A DNA stretch of 64,000 bases from Diacronema lutheri (lineage: Eukaryota > Haptophyta > Pavlovophyceae > Pavlovales > Pavlovaceae), in NCBI GenBank assembly GCA_019448385.1, contig JAGTXO010000009.1, positions 744,001 to 808,000 of the forward strand, read 5' to 3'. Both the position numbers and the translations under genes were made by a program. The notes under the pieces were generated by a model. The model worked only from the letters and a program-made list of their open reading frames with translations, made no database searches and was not told the DNA's origin. Shown here piece by piece: positions 43,603-51,354 of this stretch. Position 1 is the first letter of the stretch, and each line of letters opens with the position of its first letter.

Positions 43603-46531
43603 CTAGGAGCGGGCGCGCGAGCGCACGAGCGTCGCGGCGACGCCGACGGCGAAGCCTACGCTGAAGATGACCACCGACGTAGCGATGCTCATCGGCCGGT
43701 AACTGCCATACGATGGCGGCGGCATGACGGGCGCGTACGCATTGCGCGAGCTTCGGCGCGCGCTCAGCGCGACGGGCTCGTCGTCGGCCACGTGCGCCGG
43801 CGCGTAGCCCGTCGCCTCGGCGAGGAAGGTGCGCAGCCCGGAGAGGGGGAGCAGCGACGTGTGCCGCCTCTTCCGCACGAGCTTGCTCGCGTTGATCGCC
43901 TCATTCATCGCCTCGTACCGGCGGCGCAGCTCGTCGGCGCTGCCTGACGTCGAGCGCGCGCGCACGACCGCCGGGCTGGGCGAGAGGATGGACGTGTGGT
44001 GCTCGAGCACGAAGACGCGCGACTCGGCCTCGAGCTGGCGGATTGCCGCAACATCCTCGCGCACGACGCTCTCGTCCGAGTGGCACAGGATGACCGAACC
44101 GGCCTGCTTGTGCGGGAGGAAGAGTGGAAGGGGGGGGGGTGGGTTTGCAGACGTACGGCGCGGCGCGGTGCGGTGCGACAGGACGGGGCGGGGCGGGGCG
44201 GGGCGGGGCGCGCGGCGGCGTTTCATACAGCGGGCGGGTTGTGCATGCGCGCTCTGCCGCGCGAGCGCGCGCGCGAAAGAGCAGAGCGCGGGCGTGCGCC
44301 GCCACGCGAGGCGAGCGCGCGCTGATCTGCGGCGCGCACGAGCCCGCCGCGCGCCGCGCGGCGGGCGCAGGCAGCGCGCGCCTGCGTGAAGACGTCCACG
44401 GTGCGCTCGAGCGTTGAGCCGACGTGCACGCCGGTCTCGAGCGAGACGAAGGAGCGGAGCTGCTTGAAGGCGTCGAGGCCGGGCGTCGCGACCACCTTGC
44501 CCTCGTCCGTCGAGACGAGGAGCACCTCCTGCCCCGCCGCGCGGAACGGGTGCGGCGGCCGGCTGGGCAGCTTTTCAAAAGCGGCGCCGGTCGGCTCGAA
44601 GGCGTCAATCGTTGCGTCGACCTGCGGGCGCGGCGCGGGCGCGACTGGCGCGGTGAGCGCGGGAAGAGGCCAAGCGCTTACGGTGGAGCGCAAGGGGCGC
44701 TGCTTTCTCGACAGCGCGCACGCGCGCCAAACCCGCAGGCCAAACCCGCACGCATAACCCGCTTGCAAAACCCGCACGCATAACCCGCTTGCAAAACCCG
44801 CACGCATAACCCGCACGAATAACCCGCTTGCAAAACCCGCACGCATAACCCGCGCGCCAAACCCGCACGCATAACCCGCACGCATAACCCGCACGCATAA
44901 CCCGCACGCATAACCCGCGCGCCAAACCCGCTTGCAAAACCCGCTTGCAAAACCCGCACGCATAACCCGCTTGCAAAACCCGCACGCATAACCCGCTTGC
45001 AAAACCCGCACGCATAACCCGCTTGCAAAACCCGCGCGCCAAACCCGCTTGCAAAACCCGCTTGCAAAACCCGCACGCATAACCCGCTTGCAAAACCCGC
45101 ACGCATAACCCGCTTGCAAAACCCGCGCGCCAAACCCGCTTGCAAAACCCGCACGCATAACCCGCACGCATAACCCGCTTGCATAACCCGCTTGCATAAC
45201 CCGCTTGCAAAACCCGCACGCATAACCCGCTTGCAAAACCAACCGCGCGCGCAGACCTGCGAGTAGCCGCCGGTAAGGCCGCGCGCGAGCGGCACCCACG
45301 CGCCGTCTCCGCCGTGCGTGCGGCAGTTCATCTCGACGAGGCACGGCCCGCTCTCCGTGAGCATCACCTCGCCGTGTGACGGGCCGTTACGGATGCCGAG
45401 GGCGTCGAGCACGCCGAACGTGTACGGCACGATCACGTTGATGACGGCCTGGTCGGCCACCGGCAGCTGCGAGCGGCGAGGGGCGCGCGCACGGCGCGGC
45501 GCGGCAGGCAAGCGGGCGTGAAGGCGCAAAGGCGCGTCGCGCAGGCACGCGCGGCCGGACGGGTGGAGCGGAGGTGGGGGGGGGGGGGGGGGGGGGGGGG
45601 TAAGCGAGAAGAAAGACGCGAGGCGGAGGTAGTGGACAGCGCGCGGAAGCAAAGCGCGCCGTCGCGCGGAGACCCCGCCGCACACGGCTCCCGCTAGCGA
45701 CGCCGTGCGCCCCGCTGCGCCCCGCGCTACACGCCGCGCCCCGCCCCGCGCCCCGCCGGCCGCCGCGCCGCCCCGCGTCGCGCGCACCATGTTAAAGTAG
45801 ACGAACGGCGCGCCGTTGAGTGGTCGCTTGTCGTACAGCCACACCATGCACGCTTTGTGCACGCCGTCGCGCGAGACGGAATCGACGACGTACTCCTTGC
45901 CGCGGAGGAACTCCTGCACGAGGATCCCCGCGCCCTGCGCGCCGAACTTGCGCTGCTCGCCCGCCAGCTTGACGAAGTGCTCGTGCGCCTCAGCGGTCGA
46001 CCTGCACAGCTTCACACCGTCAGAACCCGCCGACTCGACGGGCTTGACGATGACGGGCATGGGCTCGGAGGCGACAAAGGAGGCGACCTCGTCCCACGTC
46101 GTGCCGCCCGCCTCGCGGCACGAGCGCAGCCCCGCCGCGCGCACCGCCTCCTGCTGCACCTTTTTGTTCCGGCGCGAGTCGGACTTGGCCGAGCCGTTGG
46201 TCCGAAGCCCAACCGCCTCCGAGACGCGGTCGGCGACCTTGACGCCCGACTCGCACCCGCACACGACGGCCATCAGCTCCGTCTCGCCCAGCGCGCCGCG
46301 CAGCGCCGCGACCGTGTCCTCGAGCGTCGGCCGCTCCTCGACCTCGGCCGCGAAGCGGAGGTGCGACGCGACGCAGATCGGCACGTGCGAGCGGAACGAC
46401 GGCGGCAAATCGAGGGTCCAGAGAGCGATGACGGCGTACCCGCGGAGCAAGGCCTCGAGCGCCACGTTGGCGCCCGTCGAAACCGGGTCCACCACGACGA
46501 TCGAGCCCGTGGGCTCCTTGGCTCTCGGCAT
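43603..46531 (-). CDS. ATP-grasp carboxylate-amine ligase-like protein with C-terminal membrane anchor
   Basis: ATP-grasp enzymes couple ATP hydrolysis to acylphosphate formation and ligation of an amine or thiol; the substrate here is unknown. Exons 46531-45788, 45466-45257, 44621-44382 and 44103-43603 join in phase to 564 residues. Features include an N-terminal Rossmann-like preATP-grasp fold (SIVVVDPVSTGANVALEALL), ATP-binding PVIVKPVESAGSDGVKL, FLRGKEYVVDSVS and the Mg2+-binding ESGPCLVEMNCRTHGGDGAW. This pattern resembles L-amino-acid ligase and dapdiamide-synthase relatives. The last residues, MSIATSVVIFSVGFAVGVAA then LVRSRARS, are a tail anchor with a basic end. Intron donors are GTGCGC, GTCTGC and GCGCGC; introns 1 and 2 hold a poly-G run and a 13-bp minisatellite. 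Confidence 0.85.
44728..45241. repeat. 13-bp mosaic minisatellite in ATP-grasp intron 2
   Basis: About 39 uninterrupted units of acccgc plus seven bases, in a few discrete variants: acccgcacgcata, acccgcttgcaaa, acccgcgcgccaa, rarer acccgcttgcata and acccgcacgaata. Variants are interspersed, not blocked. The array fills most of the 635-bp intron 44622-45256. Confidence 0.95.
45576..45600. repeat. Poly-G run in ATP-grasp intron 1
   Basis: About 25 consecutive G on the plus strand (C on the sense strand) inside intron 45467-45787. Confidence 0.9.
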
Positions 46532-46673
46532 CGCGGGGAGGCGACTGTCGACGGATCGATCTCTTCAACCTCTGCAAAACGCGGTCGTAATCCCGGTCTC
46601 TGTTGCAGACTTGCATTGCAGTGTGCCGGTCTGAGCCTCTGAGGTGACGTTTGGGGCGCGCCGCGCCGCGCGC

Positions 46674-46943
46674 TCAGCCGCGCTCGCGCTCTTTTTTGCG
46701 CTGCTTCGTGAGCTGGCGCTTCTTGTTCTTGAGCTTCCTCTCCTTTGCAACCTGCTTGCGCGCACGGCGCGACACGTCCGCAGCGGACATGCCGCCATCG
46801 AATGGCGCGGCTCTCGCGCGCGCGGGCACGCGCGTGCCGACGCCGACGCGCGCCGCGAGCGCGCCGCGACCTGCGCGCGCGGGCTTGGTCGGCGTTGGCC
46901 GTGACACGCGTGACTGCGCCCCCCCGCGCCCCGCCTCGCCGCG

Positions 46944-46982
<39 letters not shown>

Positions 46983-48563
46983 CAGCCTGTCTGCAGACAT
47001 CGACTGAGACGCAGAGTCCGAGTCGGCCGCGACGAACGCGCCGGCGACGTCGCCATCCGGCGCCTCAGCATCGTCGTCGCCGGCCTCAGCGGCAGCGCCG
47101 TCGCCGCTGAGCCCAAGCCAAATCTCAACGCTCGATCGCGGGTCGCCAAACGTGCGCTCGTCCTCCGCACCGCCCGTGCCGCCGGCGCCGGTCGCGGCGA
47201 GACGGGCGGCCGAGGTCGGCGCCGGCGCGCGGCGCGCGCCGACGCTCCCGCCGCCCGCGCTCGGCAGCACGGGCGGCGGCACCAGGATGGGCGCCGAGAG
47301 GAGCGCGCCATCGGCAGCGTACTTGCCCTCCAGCCGCGCACACATGAGCGCCTCCACCTCCGGGTCGAAGATCACGCCGAGCACGCGCAGCCGGCGGCCG
47401 GCGGCGGGCTCGAGCGCGGACGCTCGGCCCTTCGGCGCTCCGCTGCCCGCGTCCGACACGTCGCGCATCGCGGCGAGGAGGGCGTAATAGGACTGGGAGA
47501 AGGCGCGCCGCGCCGCGCCGATATTAAAAGCCGGCCGGCCCGTGTCCGCGCTCGGGTCGAGCGGGTTCTCGATCGCGAGGAGGTGCGGCCGGTCGGCGAC
47601 AAGCCACCCGGCGCGCGACCGCTTTTCAAAGAACGCGCCGCCGTGCCGGAGCGACAGGCCGGTGGTCCGGTAGTTGAGCTTTACGCCGTACAGCTCGAAA
47701 AAGTCAAGCAGCGCCGAGCCAAGGGTCAGCTCGGGCGATGGCGGCGGCGGCTCGCCGCCGCCGCCCGTCGCGGCCGCGCGCGCGGCCGCGGCCTCGGCGA
47801 CGCGCGCGCGCGACGCGGCGAGCGGCCGGAGCATCAGCATGGCTGCCACCATCAGCTGAAGGAGGTATGAACCGATGCCGCCAGTGAAGGTCTCGTGCAG
47901 TCCGCGCCGCTGCAGCCACAGCTTGAGCACGACGACGAGCGGCGCAAACCCGGGCAGCTCGCCCACATAGGAGCGCATGAGGCGCGTCGACTCTGCGCCC
48001 GAATCCGCATCGAGTGTCAGGTCGATCGCCGTCAGGTGCGATGCACAGACGAAGCGGATGATGGGGATGCGCGCGGAGGCGATGACCTCGAGCTCGTGCC
48101 CCGCCGCCGCGTCCTCGCGCGCGAGCCCGCGCTCGCGCAGCAGCGCCGCGAGCTCGCGCAGCGTTCGCTCCTTGTCCTTCTTCGACCCGTCCGGCAACCC
48201 GCGCACACCCACGTCCACGTCCGACGTGGGCAAGTAGAGGCCGCTCGCGAAGGAGCCAAAGGCGATGGCGTCGGCACCGGGCCAGTGCTCGCCCACCGCC
48301 GCGGCGACCAGCTCGAGCGACTCGCGCCGCCGCGCGTGCTCGTCGACCGTCGGCACGAACGCTGCTATGAAGTCCTGCACGTCCTCGTGCAGCACGAGGA
48401 ACGGGTCCGAGCCGGCGTACCGGCGGCCAGGCGCGCGGCGCGTCGGCGGCGGTATCGGCAATGGATCGTTGGGGATCGAGCCTGCCGCCGCGCCCGCCGC
48501 CGCCGCCTCTTCCACCTCGTCGTCCGAGGACGGTACGCAGATGTAGTCGCCCAGCGCCTCCAT
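46674..48563 (-). CDS. Trf4/PAPD-type non-canonical poly(A) polymerase
   Basis: Nucleotidyltransferase of the Trf4/5-PAPD5/7 group, adding short A tails that mark nuclear RNAs for exosome decay (TRAMP-like). Single exon, 629 residues. The catalytic pocket is GSFASGLYLPTSDVDVGV, with the metal-binding Asp pair, and the third Asp is in LTAIDLTLD. LVVVLKLWLQRRGLHETFTG, GGIGSYLLQLMV, SALLDFFELYGVKLNY and LLAIENPLDPSADTGR complete the central and PAP-associated domains. The C-terminal third is low-complexity: Ala/Gly-rich, then a poly-Asp tract, and finally a highly basic tail (RKQVAKERKLKNKKRQLTKQ) typical of nucleolar proteins. Trf4-type proteins commonly have such basic tails. Confidence 0.92.
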
Positions 48564-48769
48564 CGTGGTCCTCCAGAGGCCACCGGGAAGCGAGGCGCGT
48601 GGTCGGATGTCGGAACGACCTATGTGAGTTGCGAGTTGCCCTTTGGGTCCGAAAATCAGGGCTCATCACAGTCTCAGCGCACACACCAAGCCGCGACCGG
48701 CGCTCGCCGTGCGGAGAAGTGGGCATGGCAAGGCTGGAGCGCCAATCTGCACGTCGACAGCCTCGCGCT

Positions 48770-49324
48770 TCATCTGTACTCTTCCAAACCCGCCCGCTCA
48801 GAAATGAACAGCTCGCGGAAGCCCGTGCGCGAGTCGTCCCGCCGGTCGAAGCGCAGCTGCTCAAGCTCTCCGATGATGACCTCGGCCGTCGTGCGCACCG
48901 TGCAGCCCTCGAGCGCATGCCCGCCCAGCACGTTGCAGGCCTCATCCGCGACCGCGAGGTGCAGGTGGTGCGCGTCCGCGCTGAACGTGCCGACGAGCGA
49001 GGTGATCTCGTAGTTGCCCTCGAGCACGCGCGGCTCGGAGCGCCCGGCCGGGCGCAGCGTCGTGCGTGAGGTCGATCCGACGCACGTGAGGACGCACGCC
49101 GCGCGCAGGCCGCGCTCTGCCGCAAACGCGCGCAGGCTGCGCACGAGGTCATCCCCCGGGCAGAGCCTGAGCGCGTGCGCTGAGATCGTGGACGCCACGG
49201 CGCTGGACAAGCCGCTGCGCGCTGCCGGCCCGACGGCGGCGCGCGACACAGTCATGAGGCCACAGGCAACCGCAACCGCCACTCGCCTCCGCGCAAACCT
49301 CCCCCCGTCCGCGGCGGCGGCCAT
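48770..49324 (-). CDS. Stand-alone PPC (DUF296) domain protein
   Basis: The PPC/DUF296 fold forms trimers; in plants it is joined to AT-hooks, in bacteria it occurs alone. From the ATG at 49324 there are 184 residues; the alternative start at 49255 gives 161. Conserved stretches are LRLCPGDDLVRSLRAFAAER, CVLTCVGSTSRTTLR, LEGNYEITSLVGTFSAD, HHLHLAVAD, GGHALEGCTVRTTAEVIIGE and TGFRELFI. No AT-hook is present. The longer start adds an Arg-rich then hydrophobic stretch (FARRRVAVAVACGLMTVSRA) that could act in targeting. Most organisms use this domain in still poorly defined roles, so function is open. Confidence 0.85.
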   Translation of the reverse strand: MAAAADGGRFARRRVAVAVACGLMTVSRAAVGPAARSGLSSAVASTISAHALRLCPGDDLVRSLRAFAAERGLRAACVLTCVGSTSRTTLRPAGRSEPRVLEGNYEITSLVGTFSADAHHLHLAVADEACNVLGGHALEGCTVRTTAEVIIGELEQLRFDRRDDSRTGFRELFISERAGLEEYR

Positions 49325-49394
49325 CCGCAACCGCACGAAACCGTCCGACCTCCGAAGGTGCTGTGAAAACGCGCCAACCGTGCCCGCCGTCCAG
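49325..49394. promoter_or_regulatory. 70-bp divergent promoter (PPC protein / RPE-like)
   Basis: The spacer between the two ATGs (using the 49324 start) contains tgaaaacgcgc at 49364-49374. The same 11-mer occurs, reversed, in the 43-bp divergent promoter at 62024-62066. Confidence 0.45.
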
Positions 49395-50186
49395 ATGCTG
49401 AGCACCCTCCTGGTCGTGTGCAGCGGGCTCGCGCGCAGCCTGGTGGCTGATTCCGTGCGCGCAGCGCGCGCGCCGGGCCGGGTGGTCATCTCCCCCAGCG
49501 TTGCCAAGGCTGACATGCTCAACCTCGGCCGCGAGTGCCGGGACGTGGTCGAGGCGGGTGCCGAGTGGCTCCACTTCTCCGTGCAGGACGGGCGAATGGT
49601 GCCAAAGATCTCGTTCGGCTCGCCGGTGGTGTCGGCGCTGCGCGCGGAGCTGCCCGAAACCATCTTTGACGTCAAGCTTGGCGTCGTCGACCCCGAGCGC
49701 CGCATCGACGAGTTTGCCAAGGCGGGCGCCGACATTCTGAGCGTCCACCCGGAGGCGACGCTACAGCTCGCCGCGACGCTGCACGAGATTGACGCTGCGG
49801 GGATGGCGCCCGGCGTGGTGCTCAACCCGGGCACGCCAATTTCGGCTATCGAGCACGTCCTGCAGCACGTCGACGTCATCGTCGTGATGCTCGTCTCGCC
49901 CGGGCACGGAGGGCCGAAATATACCGACGAGGCGTGCCGCAAAATCCGAGCGCTGCGTGCGCTCTGCGACGAGCGGAACGTCGCGCCGTGGATCGAGGTG
50001 GACGGCGGTGTGGGCGTGTCGAACGTGCGCTTGCTTGTCGACGCGGGTGCCAACGCCCTTGTCGCGGGAGGTAGCATCTTCAACGCTGCGGACAAGCGCG
50101 CGGCGCTCCAGGAGCTACGGGCCGCCGCTGGCGAGGGCGCACAGGCCGGCCACACTCGCCACACGGTGTCGGCGGACGGGCGCTGA
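49395..50186 (+). CDS. Ribulose-phosphate 3-epimerase-like protein lacking catalytic residues
   Basis: TIM-barrel protein of the RPE family (263 residues, single exon), normally interconverting ribulose-5-P and xylulose-5-P in the Calvin and pentose-phosphate pathways. Homology is clear over the full length: VISPSVAKADMLNLGRECRD, RMVPKISFGSPVVSALRAEL, VVLNPGTPISAIEHVLQHVD and WIEVDGGVGVSNVRLLVDAG. Key positions differ from active RPEs. The H-x-D metal/acid-base motif reads His60-Phe-Ser62, so the Asp is lost; Met is Gln64. The second metal histidine in the DVHLMV motif is Lys94 (DVKLGV). The NPGFGGQ loop is SPGHGGPK. Asp203 remains. The N terminus (MLSTLLVVCSGLARSLVA) is a likely signal peptide. 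Catalysis as an epimerase is doubtful. Confidence 0.85.
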   Translation: MLSTLLVVCSGLARSLVADSVRAARAPGRVVISPSVAKADMLNLGRECRDVVEAGAEWLHFSVQDGRMVPKISFGSPVVSALRAELPETIFDVKLGVVDPERRIDEFAKAGADILSVHPEATLQLAATLHEIDAAGMAPGVVLNPGTPISAIEHVLQHVDVIVVMLVSPGHGGPKYTDEACRKIRALRALCDERNVAPWIEVDGGVGVSNVRLLVDAGANALVAGGSIFNAADKRAALQELRAAAGEGAQAGHTRHTVSADGR

Positions 50187-50409
50187 GCTCGCTGCTCATC
50201 GGACGCGATGTATCATTACGCAAACGCCGGGCCGTCGGCAGGCAGGGCGCCGCACGAGCGCTCACCCGCCACGAGCAGACGTGCGTTGCCGGAGCTGGTC
50301 GGGCGGCGCGGGGCGCGGCGAGCGCGCGAACTGACACAGTGCGTCGATGCCATCATCGCCCGCGCGCCGCCGGCGCGTGCGCACGCTCAGCGCCGCGCCG
50401 AGCCCGGGC
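50187..50409. other. Spacer downstream of RPE-like gene
   Basis: 223 bp after the RPE-like stop; no gene or motif recognised. Confidence 0.3.
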
Positions 50410-51060
50410 TCAAGCCGCGCGTGCGAGAAGAGTGGCGCACCGAGCACGAGCTCGTCCGAGGGGGAGAGAAGAAGAGGTCCGCAGCTCGTTGTAGTAGTTA
50501 GCGCAGCCGGCGGTCGGCGCGAACGTCATCTCGGCAGATGCAGCGCCGCCGCTCGCGCCGGCGGCAGGCGCACCATCAGAACCGCCGGCGCCGCTGCCAC
50601 CACCGTCGGCGGCGCGCTGCACGCGTGCCGCGAGTCAAGTGCCGTCGACATCGCCGCGGCCCTCGCTGCCGCTCGGCGCTCAGGTCGGCGGTGAGCGCGC
50701 TGGGGCGCGCCTCGTCGCGCGTGCACGCCCACACGAGCGGCACGGCTCGGCCGTCGCGCGGCGAGCCGAGCTCGGGTGCAAAGACGAAGGCGGCATAGTC
50801 GCCAATCCAACGGCTGGTGAGGGCAGCGCACGCCCTAAAACTCGCGCGACGCGCCGTACCCAGGGGCGCGCTCCGACGGGCGGAACCACTATGAGCCCAG
50901 CGTGGTCGGCAGGCCGGCGAGCGCCCACGCATTGGAGCCGCACAAGTGCGCGATGGGCGGCAGCGTGTTTTCTTTGGCTTAAGCGACTTGGCTAGCGACG
51001 AATTCGCCGGGATCGAGCCCGCAAACGCGTTCACGTAGCTGATCAGGAGCGGCATGCTGC
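50410..51060 (-). other. Possible minus-strand gene or gene remnant, exons unresolved
   Basis: Several minus-strand stretches have the codon character of genes here but sit in different frames. Examples are NTLPPIAHLCGSNAWALAGL (about 50950-50900), RWIGDYAAFVFAPELGSP with VPLVWACTRDEARPSALTAD (about 50815-50690), and EMTFAPTAGCANYYNELRTS ending at 50410. I could not find a consistent set of splice sites linking them, and stops (for example just after the first segment) intervene. Either a multi-exon gene of unknown family or a decayed one; no function can be given. Confidence 0.3.
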
Positions 51061-51354
51061 GCTCGGCGTTGGGCGCGCGCGCGCTTTGCGAGCTCGCCCC
51101 GTTCGTGCGCGCGCCTTCGAGGGCGCTGCGCTTGGCGTGCGCGCACAAAAAGCTCGCGCTCGGCATCACCATGGACGCCCTCCCGCCCAGCGCGCGCCGC
51201 CGCCCGCCGGCCACGCCGGGGCGGCGCCGGTGCGGACGGTGCGAGCTGGAGCTGTGCGTACTCGGCCCTGTGGTACTCGTCACACCCATCGATCCTGGAC
51301 AACCTGCAGCTGCTGCTGGCGAAACGATTCTGCGAAACGACCGCATAAAAATTC

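Noticed and set aside
44728-45241. Telomere-like or centromeric satellite
   Set aside because: The unit is 13 bp with acccgc core, unlike TTAGGG/TTTAGGG, and is confined to one intron.
44678-45256. Open frame through the 13-bp array giving CKRVMRAGYACGF-type repeats continuous with the ATP-grasp frame
   Set aside because: Splicing CAG|GTCTGC to CGCAG|GTCGAC restores the conserved frame (GGYSQ-VDATIDAFEP) and removes the array; the repeat is open in all frames because its unit lacks stops.
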